Position numbers and translations under genes: made by a program. 64,000 nt of DNA from Nocardioidaceae bacterium SCSIO 66511. GTDB taxonomy: Bacteria; Actinomycetota; Actinomycetes; Propionibacteriales; Nocardioidaceae. Below the pieces are notes generated by a model. It ran no database searches and had not been told where the DNA came from. It was given only the letters and a program-made list of their open reading frames with translations. This document shows positions 17,123-26,755 of this stretch, piece after piece. The stretch's first letter is position 1, and every line of letters starts with the position of its first letter. Location: positions 806,001 through 870,000 of the forward strand of contig CP095846.1 of the NCBI GenBank assembly GCA_023100825.1, in the 5' to 3' direction.

Positions 17123-18345
17123 CAGCGACTACCGACGCGGAGCGTACGGCGGTCCCTGAAAGCTATCTGCAGTACCTACGCTTGCCCGACGACGTGCAGT
17201 CGGGTGGTGAGGTCGACGTCGACTCCGGCGCGGTCCTCCTGACCGGCGCAACCGGGTTCTTCGGCGCCGCGCTACTCGGGGAGCTGCTCGCCCACGAGCC
17301 GGATCGCCTCGTGTACTGCATCGTGCGGCCCGGCACCGAAGCGCCGAGTGAGCGGCTACGCAACTCACTGATCGAGTTCGGGTTGTGGGACGACGCCTGG
17401 GGCGACCGTGTCCGCGCCGTCGCAGGTGATCTCGCCATGCCAGAGGCGGGACTGAGCAGCCAAGACCTGACGCTGCTGCGCGACGAGGTCTCACTGATCT
17501 ACCACAGTGGGGCGTTCGTGAATCTGGCATTTCCGTTCGAACACGTCGTCGATGCCAATGTCGGCGGTACGGTCGAGATGCTGAGGCTCGCCGGTCGGGG
17601 TCGGCCGAAGCGGATGGCACATATCTCCACCCTGTCAACCATCGACATCGAATCCCGCAACGGCGACGAACTCGCCGATCCGGCGCCGCTCGGTGCGTTC
17701 GAGACGATGACGACTGGCTACACGCGAAGCAAGTGGGTGTCGGAACGGCTCGTTGAAGAGGCGTCCCGGCGCGGCTTGGACGTTCGCTGCCTGCGCCTCG
17801 GCGCGTTGGCAGGACATTCGCGAACAGGCGTGTCGAACCCGAACGACTATGCGTGGCTGGTGGTGAGCGCCTGCCTGGAGATCGGGGCCGTACCACTGCT
17901 TCGAGCCCCGACGAGCTGGTTGCCGGTCGACCACGTCGCGCGTGCCTCGATCGCGCTGACGGCGATGTCGACGGAAACGTACCTCCCCTATCAAGTGCTG
18001 CCGGCCGGGCAGGTCACGTACACGCAGATCTTCAGCTGGCTGCGCCGCGCCGGCTACCACCTGACGACCCTGAGCTTCTCCCGGTGGCGCGACCGGCTGC
18101 GAGGGCGGGCAGAGCACAGTTCCTCGGCAGTTCAAGCCATCGCATCGGTGATCCCGAAGGATGGATTGCCGGGCGAGACGCAGCGGGACCTGCACTCGCC
18201 GCGTACCGAGCGGCTGCTCGCAGAGCAGGGAGCGCCGACTCCGACACTCACCGAGGACACCTTCGGTGTCTTCCTCGACGCCGGGCAGCGGCGCGGGGAG
18301 ATCCCAGCACCGACAAGACGACAGGCGACGGGACGACATGACTGA
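17119..18345 (+). CDS. Stand-alone thioester reductase (NRPS R domain)
   Basis: About 408 residues from the ATG at 17119, which overlaps the previous stop (ATGA). It has the NAD(P)-binding loop TGATGFFGAALLGELL, a catalytic STLSTID segment and YTRSKW. This is the layout of NRPS terminal reductase domains (extended SDR, thioester reductase type). Such domains reduce the carrier-bound thioester with NADPH to an aldehyde, sometimes further to an alcohol, releasing the peptide. Here it is a free protein, as so much of this assembly line is. It implies a reductively released product or an aldehyde intermediate that may cyclise. It is followed directly by a methyltransferase. Confidence 0.88.
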   Translation: MTATTDAERTAVPESYLQYLRLPDDVQSGGEVDVDSGAVLLTGATGFFGAALLGELLAHEPDRLVYCIVRPGTEAPSERLRNSLIEFGLWDDAWGDRVRAVAGDLAMPEAGLSSQDLTLLRDEVSLIYHSGAFVNLAFPFEHVVDANVGGTVEMLRLAGRGRPKRMAHISTLSTIDIESRNGDELADPAPLGAFETMTTGYTRSKWVSERLVEEASRRGLDVRCLRLGALAGHSRTGVSNPNDYAWLVVSACLEIGAVPLLRAPTSWLPVDHVARASIALTAMSTETYLPYQVLPAGQVTYTQIFSWLRRAGYHLTTLSFSRWRDRLRGRAEHSSSAVQAIASVIPKDGLPGETQRDLHSPRTERLLAEQGAPTPTLTEDTFGVFLDAGQRRGEIPAPTRRQATGRHD

Positions 18346-19114
18346 CACGAGCACCGGCGGCACAGCGTCGGCGAGCACTGCCGACGACTACGACCACGTA
18401 GCGCCCTACTACGACACCCTCACCGCGGCTCTGCCGGAAACCAATGAGACGGTCGACTTCATCGCCGCCCATGCCGGCAGCGGCCGCGTGCTCGAGCTCG
18501 GCGTCGGCACCGGACGTGTTGCCTGTCCGCTATCGCTGCGCGGCTACGACGTCACGGGGCTGGACAACTCCGCGGGAATGCTCGCGCGACTGCGTAGCCG
18601 CAGCGACGGCGCGAAAGTCAACATTGCGCTCGGCAGCTTCACGGATCCCCCGGTCGAGGGCGAGTTCACCCTCGTCTATGCGGTGTTCAACACGCTCTTC
18701 TGCGTCATCAACCAGGACGAGCAGCTTCGTGCCATCGAACAGGCGGCAAAGCGCCTCACCCCTGAAGGCACTCTGATCATCGAAACGGACCTACCCGACC
18801 TCGCTCGCTCGGATAGTTCAGGACGTACGCTCAACACCGGCGGCGTTGAGCGGAACCGGGTCTTCATCGAGGCGGCCATGCACGACGCCGCCACCCAGCG
18901 CATACGAACCCAGACGATCATCGTGTCCGAGCAAGGCATTCAGATGTTCCCGCTGATGATGCGCTACTTCTGGCCGAGCGAACTGGACCTCATGGCGAAG
19001 CTGGCCGGCCTGCGACTGGATGCGCGCTATGGCGACTGGCACCGCGGGCCGTACTCGCGCGACAGCTCGCGGCAGATCAGCGTCTACCGCCGCGCCGACA
19101 CGTCCGACCGTTGA
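18338..19114 (+). CDS. SAM-dependent class I methyltransferase
   Basis: 258 residues. It shows the class I SAM-binding pattern: YDHVAPYYDTL near the N-terminus, motif I VLELGVGTGRVACPL, then GLDNSAGML with an acidic residue for the ribose. The start ATG overlaps the reductase stop by 8 bp. It is the last gene of the rightward unit that starts with the C-T-C gene. The family includes small-molecule N-, O- and C-methyltransferases, so the target atom cannot be read from the sequence; tailoring of the peptide or of a building block is the likely role. A strong hairpin follows at 19162. Confidence 0.87.
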   Translation: MTDTSTGGTASASTADDYDHVAPYYDTLTAALPETNETVDFIAAHAGSGRVLELGVGTGRVACPLSLRGYDVTGLDNSAGMLARLRSRSDGAKVNIALGSFTDPPVEGEFTLVYAVFNTLFCVINQDEQLRAIEQAAKRLTPEGTLIIETDLPDLARSDSSGRTLNTGGVERNRVFIEAAMHDAATQRIRTQTIIVSEQGIQMFPLMMRYFWPSELDLMAKLAGLRLDARYGDWHRGPYSRDSSRQISVYRRADTSDR

Positions 19115-19161
19115 GCTGACACGTCGACGCTCGTGCGCAGGTGAACCGCAGCGACGAAAAG

Positions 19162-19201
19162 ATCTGGTGACATCCGATCCGCAGATCGGATGTCACCAGA
19201 T
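19162..19201. terminator. Strong bidirectional intrinsic terminator
   Basis: A perfect 18-bp stem (19162-19179 with 19184-19201) closes a 4-nt loop in the gap between the converging methyltransferase and A-T-C genes. It has AAAA before and TTT after, so it reads as a terminator in both directions. It is the clearest terminator in the window. Confidence 0.88.
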
Positions 19202-19211
19202 TTCCGTTCTG

Positions 19212-22200
19212 CTACGGAGCGGGTCGCGCCGGATTCGCGGCGAGCGGCAGCTGTCGGCGGTTGCCGCGCGGCCAGAGTTGCGTCGTCGACGAGCCGGCAT
19301 CAAGACCCGCGTCGTTCGCAGAACCGCCGTCCCTTACCACTCGAGTATCCGTACCCGTCGCGATCAGTGCCTCGAGATCGACCGCGACGTCGCCGCGCCT
19401 CTGTAGGGTGACGACGCAGCTGCCGTCGGGGCCACCCTCCAGCTGCACGGTTGCTCCGACGCCCGTGCGGGCCGGCGTCGGGCCGTCGACGCCGGGGGTC
19501 GGGCGTACGACGAAGACCACCCCGCGGTCGCTGGTCGGCAACGCGTGATCACCAACTTGCGTGTCGATCGCGGCGACGGCGATCTGCGGAACGGCCGGTA
19601 GCAGTTCGCCACCCTGGGAGTGCAAGCCGAGGAGCTCGGCGGGTACGGCGTGCTTCTCCGCCCAGGCGATGTCGTCGCGCAGGCTTTCTGCACCCGAGGA
19701 TTCGGTGAAGGGGACGAGCAGGGTGGAGGCGAGCGGGGCAACGAGTTTCTCGGTGCCGTCGTATCGTCCATTGACCAGCAGCGCGCCGAGCGTACTTCCA
19801 GTACTCGAGCGCAGTCGTCCCAGTACGAGTCCTGCGGTGTCGAGACCGACTCGTTCGGCTTCCCGGCGCAGTGCAGTGTGCTGCTCTGCGCTGAGAGTAC
19901 GACTCTCGATCATGGTCGAGTGGTCGCTGCCGAGCGGTTCGACCTGCTTCGGCAGCCGCTTCCGCCAGGTCGCGATCAGTTCGGTAGCCGCCGCGCCGGT
20001 GCCCTGTCCGCGCTGAGCACGGGCGAGGTCTCCGAAGCTGAGTGCCGTCGTCGGTGCGGGGGCTGCATCGACGTCGGGCTCAGTGCCGGACGCTCCGTAC
20101 GCCGCGGCAAGTTCGGCGACCACGAGTCGCGCCGATACGGCATCCGCGATCGCATCGTGGAAACACAGGTTCAAGGTTTGGGCGGCACCGTGCTCGAGTA
20201 GGAGGACCCGGAACAACGGACCCGTACTGAGATCGAACGGTCGCGCTGCCCATGCGCGAACCTCGCTTGCAACCGAGTCGTCGCGGCAGACGGACTCGTC
20301 GAAATCGAGCTCGGCGTGCGGGTCGACGATTTGCACGGAGTCGGCCCCGCGGAGCTCGAAGCGAGTGCGTAGCAGATCGTGTCGGGTGGTCACGGTGTCC
20401 AGCGCCGCGAGCAACTCGCCGACGTCCAGCTTTCCCTGGATCTCGACGCTGACGACGTTCCCGGGCGAAGTGACGCCCGCTACGACCTGTTCGGCGATGC
20501 ACAATGCGGCCTGTGCAAAGGTCGCAGGCGCCGATCGGGTGGTGGAGTCTTCGGCGTCGCTGCTGCTCAGCGCATCGTCGAGAGCCTGCGCCCAGGCGCG
20601 CACTGTCGGCACCGAGAACAGTTCCCATACAGGTAGGTCGACGCCGAAGTCCGAGCGGATGCGCGCCACGATTTCCATTGCGAGCAGTGAATGGCCGCCG
20701 AGGTCGAAGAAACCCTGGTCGAGGTCGACTTCAGCCGCACCCAACACCTCGCTCCACAGTTCGGCGATCCGCCGTTGCAGGTCCGTTCGTGGGTCAGCGT
20801 CGGCCGCGTCTTCAGAGACCGAGGAGCCGGCGTCGGCGCGCGCGGCGGCGGCCACCGCTGTGCGGTCGGGTTTGCCGTTCTCGGTGAGTGGGATTGCCTC
20901 GAGCGCCTCGAAGCGCGTCGGCACCATCGAGGCAGGTAGCTCGGTCGTGAGGCGGTTACGCAAACCGGAAACTTCCCCGACGACGTACGCGACGAGTTCG
21001 GTGTTGCCGAGGGAATCCGGTTCGGCGGCTGCGACGCATTGCCGGACGCCAGGCTGCCGCTGCACTGCCGCCTCGACCTCACCGAGCTCGACGCGGAAGC
21101 CGCGGACCTTGACCTGTGTGTCGGCACGTCCGGCGAAGATCGCCCCACCGTCGTTGTCGACGCGCACCAGGTCACCACTCAGATAGCAACGTGCGCCTGG
21201 ATCATCGGCATAGGGGTCCGGCCGGAATCGCTCCGCGGTCAGGCGGGCTCGTCCGTGATACCCCGCAGCAACCATCGATCCGCCGATGGCGAGTTCGGCG
21301 AGCGTGTTGAGTGGCAGGACCTCGAGGTACTCGTCCACCGGATAGTAGGTGGTTCCGGCACTCGGGCGTCCGAGTGGTCGGTAGCCAGGGTTGGTCACCG
21401 GGTGGTACGAACACAGCACTGTGGTCTCCGTCGGCCCGTACCCCTGGTAGAGCGCCGAACAACGCTCCAGCAGCGTGGTCGCCAACCCGTGGCTCATCGC
21501 CTCGCCACCGGTGATAGCGCGCACGGAGCGGCGCCCGTCAGTCCCTAGTCCGGCGAGGGTCATCATCTGCAGCAATGACGGTGTCGCGTAGATGGTGTCG
21601 ACCTGGTGCCGCTCGATCGAATCGAGTAACTCCGAAGGCTCGCGCTGTCGGCTACCGCCGGGAGGTAGCACGACGGTCGCACCATTGGCCAGGGCCGTGA
21701 AGATGTCGATGATCATCATGTCGAACGCGAGGCTCGCGACGGCAAGCACCGTGTTCTCGGCGTTCACGCTCGGCTCCTCGCTCGCGACCACCTCGGCGAG
21801 CTGCGCCATCTGGGCCTGCTGCACCATCACGCCCTTCGGCTCGCCCGTTGAGCCGGAGGTGTAGATGACGTAGGCGATGTCATCGAGCGCGGGAGCCATG
21901 CCAGAGACGCCGTCGTACAGCGCGGCATCGGCCGCGAGCTCGTCGAGCAGTGCCTTGTCGCCCTCGTAGCCGATCGTGAGTTCGCGGGCAGCGGCGTTGT
22001 CGGTGACCAGCAGAGACGGAGATGCGTCGCTTATCGTCCGGCGCAGCCGAGGCGTCGGATGCTCCGGCTCGCAAGGCACGATGGCTCGGCCGCTCGCGAA
22101 CGCACCCAGTACGAGGGCCAGGACCTCCGGGCTGCGCTCGGCGCAGATCGCGATCCAACCGCCCGCCGGGACTCGCTCGTCCAGGAGCGCGGCGTATCGC

Positions 22201-22364
22201 CCGGCTCGGGTAGCGAGCATTCGAAACGTCCACGGCTTCCCGGTCCAGCACAGGGCTGTGTCATCGGGGTGTTCGGCGGCATATCGCGCGAACCGCGTCG
22301 GCAGATCGACAGCCACCCGCTGGTCCTGCTCGACGGCGAACATGTCGGTTGACGTGGTGGTCAT
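19212..22364 (-). CDS. NRPS A-T-C protein, C-terminal C domain inactive-looking
   Basis: 1050 residues from the ATG at 22364 (GGGGAG upstream). The A domain (~20-510) is complete: YTSGSTGEPKG, GYGPTETT, YLSGDLV, NGKPDR. The hand-read pocket is D-M-I-Y-I-G-G-V-L-K, which I do not match to a known amino acid; it keeps the Asp that binds an alpha-amine. A carrier domain (FDLGGHSLL) follows near 560. The C-terminal ~430 residues are C-like, but the motif reads HDAIADA, with the catalytic second His changed to Asp, as also seen in 848-2206. The A-T-C order means this module hands its own aminoacyl group to the attached C domain or docks to a partner. It is last in a leftward unit after the hydrolase and P450. 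Confidence 0.88.
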   Translation of the reverse strand: MTTTSTDMFAVEQDQRVAVDLPTRFARYAAEHPDDTALCWTGKPWTFRMLATRAGRYAALLDERVPAGGWIAICAERSPEVLALVLGAFASGRAIVPCEPEHPTPRLRRTISDASPSLLVTDNAAARELTIGYEGDKALLDELAADAALYDGVSGMAPALDDIAYVIYTSGSTGEPKGVMVQQAQMAQLAEVVASEEPSVNAENTVLAVASLAFDMMIIDIFTALANGATVVLPPGGSRQREPSELLDSIERHQVDTIYATPSLLQMMTLAGLGTDGRRSVRAITGGEAMSHGLATTLLERCSALYQGYGPTETTVLCSYHPVTNPGYRPLGRPSAGTTYYPVDEYLEVLPLNTLAELAIGGSMVAAGYHGRARLTAERFRPDPYADDPGARCYLSGDLVRVDNDGGAIFAGRADTQVKVRGFRVELGEVEAAVQRQPGVRQCVAAAEPDSLGNTELVAYVVGEVSGLRNRLTTELPASMVPTRFEALEAIPLTENGKPDRTAVAAAARADAGSSVSEDAADADPRTDLQRRIAELWSEVLGAAEVDLDQGFFDLGGHSLLAMEIVARIRSDFGVDLPVWELFSVPTVRAWAQALDDALSSSDAEDSTTRSAPATFAQAALCIAEQVVAGVTSPGNVVSVEIQGKLDVGELLAALDTVTTRHDLLRTRFELRGADSVQIVDPHAELDFDESVCRDDSVASEVRAWAARPFDLSTGPLFRVLLLEHGAAQTLNLCFHDAIADAVSARLVVAELAAAYGASGTEPDVDAAPAPTTALSFGDLARAQRGQGTGAAATELIATWRKRLPKQVEPLGSDHSTMIESRTLSAEQHTALRREAERVGLDTAGLVLGRLRSSTGSTLGALLVNGRYDGTEKLVAPLASTLLVPFTESSGAESLRDDIAWAEKHAVPAELLGLHSQGGELLPAVPQIAVAAIDTQVGDHALPTSDRGVVFVVRPTPGVDGPTPARTGVGATVQLEGGPDGSCVVTLQRRGDVAVDLEALIATGTDTRVVRDGGSANDAGLDAGSSTTQLWPRGNRRQLPLAANPARPAP

Positions 22365-22427
22365 GGGAGCAACTCCCCGCATTCCTCGATCTGGTGGGTC
22401 AACAGGTGTCCTGAAGTTCGATGCTTC

Positions 22428-23636
22428 TCACTCGCCGAGGCGAACAGGTAACTGCTGTAGCTGCCGGAACAACGGCGTTGGCATCCAGCGCAGTTGCTCC
22501 GGCTCGACGGCGAGTGCCATCTGTGGGAACCGTTCGAAGATGGCTGGCAGGGCGATGCGGGCCTCTGCCAGCGACAAGAGTGCGCCGACGCAGCGATGGA
22601 TGCCGGCCCCGAAGCCGAGGTGCGGGTTGTCAGTGCGTGTCACATCGAAGACGTCCGCGTCACGGTATCGACGCGGATCCCGGTTGCCGGCTTGCAGCAA
22701 TCCCGCGACGACCTCGCCGGCGGGCACCGTACGGCCGCTGTAAATGACGTCCTCCAACGCAACGGCGAGTGTCACGCCGAGAGGAGACTCGAAACGCATT
22801 GCCTCGTCAACGGCGAGCGGCCACAGCGCGGGGTCGTTCTCAACTAGCCGACGCTGCTCGGGGTGGGTGAGCAGGAGCATCAGGCCACTTGTGAGAAGCC
22901 CGATCGTCGTCTCGTGTCCGGCGATGAGGAGATGGAACGTGATCCCTATGACCTCCTCTTCGCTGAGTACCTCGTCCTCGTCGAGGGCATTGACCAGCAC
23001 AGTCATCAGGTCGTCGCCCGGATCGGCGCGCTTCATGGCGATGAGGCTCTTGCAGTACTGCGCAAGATTGCGTTGAGACTCGCGTAGCGAGTCGGTTGAG
23101 GTGCCGCCGGCACCGCTCTGCACCAACCCATCCATCCAGCGGCGGAAACTGAGCCGGTCGCTGTTCGGGATGCCCATGACACGGCACAGGACCGTCAGCG
23201 GCAGCGCGACTCCGAACGCGTGGACGAGGTCGACCTCCTCGCGTCCTTCCATACCGTCGAGCAGCCGGTCGACGAGCTCGGAGATCCATCCCTCGAGTTC
23301 CTTGACCCGTCGGTTCGTAAACGTCGCTTGAACCGTTTTTCGCATGCGCGTGTGGTCAGGCGGGTCGACCGAGAGCAGGTTCTTGTTCGTGAGCAGGTCC
23401 GTGCCACCGGTGTACTCGATGACACCCGCGGGCGCGTTACGCAGATCTCGGCTCAGCCGGGGATCGGTGAGTGATTCCTTGATGTCGTCGTAGCGCGACA
23501 GGGTCCACATGTCGAAGCCGTGTGGCGAACGGGCGCGAGACACGGGTTCCTCGTCGCGCAGGTGCGCGTACACCGGGTAGGGGTCTTCGACGAACCGATG
23601 AGTGAAGAGCGGATGTCGGTCGACGATCGTGGTCAT
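22428..23636 (-). CDS. Cytochrome P450
   Basis: 402 residues from the ATG at 23636, which has GGAGG seven bases upstream; longer in-frame extensions lack this. I-helix LLIAGHETT and heme loop FGAGIHRCVG are both intact, so it should be a working bacterial class I P450 of the broad CYP107-like type. These hydroxylate or otherwise oxidise small natural products with ferredoxin partners, which are not encoded here. It lies between the secreted hydrolase-like gene and the A-T-C NRPS, same strand, so late tailoring or oxidation of a building block loaded by that NRPS is likely. It differs from the second P450 at 38902, whose I-helix has the GGDEST form. Confidence 0.92.
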   Translation of the reverse strand: MTTIVDRHPLFTHRFVEDPYPVYAHLRDEEPVSRARSPHGFDMWTLSRYDDIKESLTDPRLSRDLRNAPAGVIEYTGGTDLLTNKNLLSVDPPDHTRMRKTVQATFTNRRVKELEGWISELVDRLLDGMEGREEVDLVHAFGVALPLTVLCRVMGIPNSDRLSFRRWMDGLVQSGAGGTSTDSLRESQRNLAQYCKSLIAMKRADPGDDLMTVLVNALDEDEVLSEEEVIGITFHLLIAGHETTIGLLTSGLMLLLTHPEQRRLVENDPALWPLAVDEAMRFESPLGVTLAVALEDVIYSGRTVPAGEVVAGLLQAGNRDPRRYRDADVFDVTRTDNPHLGFGAGIHRCVGALLSLAEARIALPAIFERFPQMALAVEPEQLRWMPTPLFRQLQQLPVRLGE

Positions 23637-23662
23637 GATGGTCCTCCGCGTGCTGACGGTGG

Positions 23663-25147
23663 TCAGGACGACTCGCCGGGCAGCGACGTCGTGCAGGTCG
23701 TGCGTTTCGGTGCCCAGCCGAGCGTCAGGAACATCGTCGCTGTCGTATCGATGCACGAGTCACGCCCGAGCTGGATGCTGCCGCTGCCGCGTACGTGCAC
23801 AGTGCGGGCGCCGAGTCGGCTGGCCGTCCGTCGAGCGCCTTTGTACGGTGCCAGCGGGTCGTCGTCCGCGGTGAGAACGAGCACGGGTACGTCGTGCGGG
23901 TTCGTCCAGGGTCCGGAGAATCGCTCCTTCGCCTCGGTCGGCCAGGCGTAGCACTTGAACTCCGCGTAGCCGTAGCGGCCGCCGATCAGCGGAGCAGCTC
24001 GCTTGGAGCGGCGCAACTGGTCGTCGAAGCTGGCGGGATCGTCCGGAAAGGTTCGGTCGAGACAGGTTTGCGAGTAGAACTCGGCGAATGCGCGGTCGTC
24101 GCCCTGGTTCAACGGGGCCATCGGCACCGCTTGCTTCTCAGCGGCGGCAAGGTTCTTCGCAAGCTCCGGCCACTGCTGCGGGAAGAGCATCGCGCCCGAT
24201 ACGAGGTCGACGAGTGCGCCGTCGGTGAGTACGTCCCAGCGTCCCGGATGGTTGAGCCGGTTCTTGCGAGTCTTGTCGAGCAATGCGGTGAACGCCAGGT
24301 GCGGATGTCCGTTGCCGAACGTACACAGCTTTTCGTTCGACTTGCACCAGGAGAAGAACGTGCGCATCGTTCGCTCGGTGGCGATCGACTGTTCGATGTC
24401 GAAGGCGAACGGACGGTCGACGTACTGCGGAGTGTCGAACGGCGAGTCGAGCACCAGGGCCGCGACTCTCTTCGGGAACATCGCGAGGTAGTTCTCCGCC
24501 AACGTCGATCCGCCGGCAGCCGTCACGATCCGCAGTTGACGCTCGCCCAGGGCGGCGCGAACACGGTCGAGGTCGCGAGCCGATGTCGTACTGCTCAGAT
24601 GCGGGAGCAGGCGTCCGCTTTGCTCTTGGCACTTGGCAGCGAGATCGGTCGCCTCCTGGATGCGCTTTTCCCGATCGGCAGTGGTCTGCGCCGCCGAGAG
24701 CGGCGCCTCAATGCGTCGCTCTTCCTCGTACGTCACGCATGACACGAGGGGCGAGCTGTGACCAACGCCGCGGGTGTCGAGCCCGATGACGTCATGGAAC
24801 CTGTTGATCTCGTCGAAAGCCTGCGGAAACTGCTGGACGAAGCCGGTGCCGCCGCCATTCTGCGTGCCTGCGTTGACGACGACCGAACCACGGTTGAATC
24901 CGCTCGTTGCGGGCTTGCGCGTAAGCGCGATCTGAATGGACCGACCGGACGGTTCGGAGTAGTCGATCGGCACCGCGAGCATCGCGCACTGGTACCCGTC
25001 ATCTCCACAGGCTTGCCAGTCGATTCCCGCGGTCTCCTCGTTCGTGGCGCTCGAAGGACTGTGTACGCCCACCATGAAGAAGGACGCAACCAGACCGGCG
25101 GCGATCACTGCGATCGCGAGTCGTTTGCGCATGTGTACCGCAATCAA
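23663..25147 (-). CDS. Secreted tripeptidyl-aminopeptidase-like alpha/beta hydrolase, active site altered
   Basis: About 490 residues. An N-terminal signal sequence (RKRLAIAVIAAGLVAS, hydrophobic) suggests export. The body resembles secreted actinobacterial alpha/beta-hydrolase exopeptidases of the TAP type, with the LDTRGVGHSSP oxyanion region and several paired Cys. The nucleophile elbow reads AGGSTLAEN instead of GGSYG. The C-terminal Gly-x-Gly-His-x region reads GSGSIQLG, so the catalytic His seems replaced by Ser. A TTG at 25147 has AAGGAG eight bases upstream; the ATG at 25132 is the alternative. It opens the leftward unit hydrolase, P450, A-T-C. It could act on the exported product, as in prodrug activation, but lost residues make a non-catalytic binding or immunity role possible. 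Confidence 0.72.
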   Translation of the reverse strand: MIAVHMRKRLAIAVIAAGLVASFFMVGVHSPSSATNEETAGIDWQACGDDGYQCAMLAVPIDYSEPSGRSIQIALTRKPATSGFNRGSVVVNAGTQNGGGTGFVQQFPQAFDEINRFHDVIGLDTRGVGHSSPLVSCVTYEEERRIEAPLSAAQTTADREKRIQEATDLAAKCQEQSGRLLPHLSSTTSARDLDRVRAALGERQLRIVTAAGGSTLAENYLAMFPKRVAALVLDSPFDTPQYVDRPFAFDIEQSIATERTMRTFFSWCKSNEKLCTFGNGHPHLAFTALLDKTRKNRLNHPGRWDVLTDGALVDLVSGAMLFPQQWPELAKNLAAAEKQAVPMAPLNQGDDRAFAEFYSQTCLDRTFPDDPASFDDQLRRSKRAAPLIGGRYGYAEFKCYAWPTEAKERFSGPWTNPHDVPVLVLTADDDPLAPYKGARRTASRLGARTVHVRGSGSIQLGRDSCIDTTATMFLTLGWAPKRTTCTTSLPGESS

Positions 25148-25320
25148 TGTTCCTGCTCCTTGTCTTGGGCGTCGCCATTGGCCGTCGGCTCGACGGGTGG
25201 GGCGTTCGTGACCCCGAGTATGTCCTCGGGGTGGCATGGCATGAGAGGGAGAAACAGGTTTGGAACAGGTCCCCGTGTATTGCGTTCAAGGACACGGAGA
25301 CTTGCTGACGACCGGATCGG

Positions 25321-26709
25321 ATGTGTGCGGAGGTGTTGACGATCGCGACGATCGCTCGAACAGAGCCGGCTCCCAAACCGCCCCTCGTGGACGGATGGGA
25401 TCACAGTGGCGTACCGGGTTTCGGTGCGCCGGTCATCGACATCGACTGGCTGTCAACGCTGTACGGCTGGCTCGACAACACCCTTTACGTCGCGCCGGAC
25501 GGCACCCACATGGGCGACTATGAGTTGTCCTCCGGCACCAATCAGTTGACCCCGCCGCGCTTGTTCACCGACGCATTGCGTGCATTCGGACCCAGGCAGT
25601 ACTGGGAGATGAACACCTACAGCGGCCCGCTCGGAGACGATCAGCTGCGTGACGCAGTCGCGACGTACGAGAACAGCGTGAACGGTTGGAGTATCGGGCG
25701 CGACAATGTCGTCGTCACCTACGGAGCACACGAGGGTGTGCAAATCGCATTGCGTTCACTGCCGTCGTCGGGAAGACGCGCTCTCGTACTCGGACCTCAA
25801 GTGCCGCTGATCTTCCAAGCACTGCTGCAACAGGGCTACACCTTTCGCGAGCTTTGGGGCGAGCAGCAACACGAGCTCGTACCGTCGGCCGACCGAGTAC
25901 TGGACACGATCGCAGCGTGCCGTCCGGACGTCGTCGTCCTCACGTCGCCGAACAACCCCACCGGCGACACGTACACGCCGGACGAGCTCGATGCGATCGG
26001 GGCCGCGGTGATCGATCGCGGAGGGTATCTCGTCGTGGACAAGATCCTGTCCGACAGTTGTCTGCCCGGCAACTCGATGACCGGCGGAACCTCACGCCAG
26101 CTGGGGGAATGGATTATTACCGGCAGATGCCTGGTCGTCGACAGCTTGTCGAAGCGGCGCGCTATCAGCGGACTTCGGACGGGCTATCTGCTCGCAGCAG
26201 CGGAGCTGGTGGAGCGACATTCGGCGACCGAGATCGGCGGTTGCCCGCCGCTGCTGCTGGCCGCCGCTGCTGCCGATGACCTGGCGACCTCGGCACGCAT
26301 CCACGTCAGCGCGAACAACAACGGTGCGAGTATCAGCGCGCACGATGTAGCACACGTCGATGACCTGCAGCGCATGCGCTCGACTGTCGAGCACAACTTC
26401 GAGTTCGCGCGTGACGCATTGGGTTCGTACTGGGCTTGGGATACGAAGCATGCGGGTTGTTTCAACTGCGTGGTGGGAATCCACGTCGACCCAGCCCTCG
26501 TCGACGACCGTGAACGCTGCGAGATGCTCTTCACCGAGTCGGTCTCGTGCTACCCGCTGAGTACGTTCGCCGTGGACCCGGCTCTCGTCGCCGGCAGAGC
26601 TTCGGGGTTGCTCGAGTTGCGGCTTACCTGTGCTGCGGAGTCGGTACGGTTCGCAGAGACCATCGCGCGAACCAAACGCGCGCTCGACGCAAGGGGCCAC
26701 CGCTCATAG
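25321..26709 (+). CDS. PLP-dependent aminotransferase, class I/II
   Basis: 462 residues with the fold-type I aminotransferase pattern: SGPLGDDQLRDAV near the N-terminus, TSPNNPTGD in the PLP-binding region, and the Schiff-base lysine in DSLSKRRAISGLRTGY. The long N-terminus and unusual LSK motif set it apart from housekeeping aspartate aminotransferases. The start is taken at the ATG at 25321, with a GTG twelve bases on as alternative. It is a single rightward gene between the divergent hydrolase operon and the convergent dioxygenase, so it belongs to the cluster. It probably makes or converts a non-proteinogenic amino acid; I cannot say which. The second aminotransferase (27523-28785) is a better fit for the kynurenine step. 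Confidence 0.83.
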   Translation: MCAEVLTIATIARTEPAPKPPLVDGWDHSGVPGFGAPVIDIDWLSTLYGWLDNTLYVAPDGTHMGDYELSSGTNQLTPPRLFTDALRAFGPRQYWEMNTYSGPLGDDQLRDAVATYENSVNGWSIGRDNVVVTYGAHEGVQIALRSLPSSGRRALVLGPQVPLIFQALLQQGYTFRELWGEQQHELVPSADRVLDTIAACRPDVVVLTSPNNPTGDTYTPDELDAIGAAVIDRGGYLVVDKILSDSCLPGNSMTGGTSRQLGEWIITGRCLVVDSLSKRRAISGLRTGYLLAAAELVERHSATEIGGCPPLLLAAAAADDLATSARIHVSANNNGASISAHDVAHVDDLQRMRSTVEHNFEFARDALGSYWAWDTKHAGCFNCVVGIHVDPALVDDRERCEMLFTESVSCYPLSTFAVDPALVAGRASGLLELRLTCAAESVRFAETIARTKRALDARGHRS

Positions 26710-26755
26710 CGGACGTCGTCGCCGCACCGCTTCGAACTGCAAACCGAGCAGGAAG

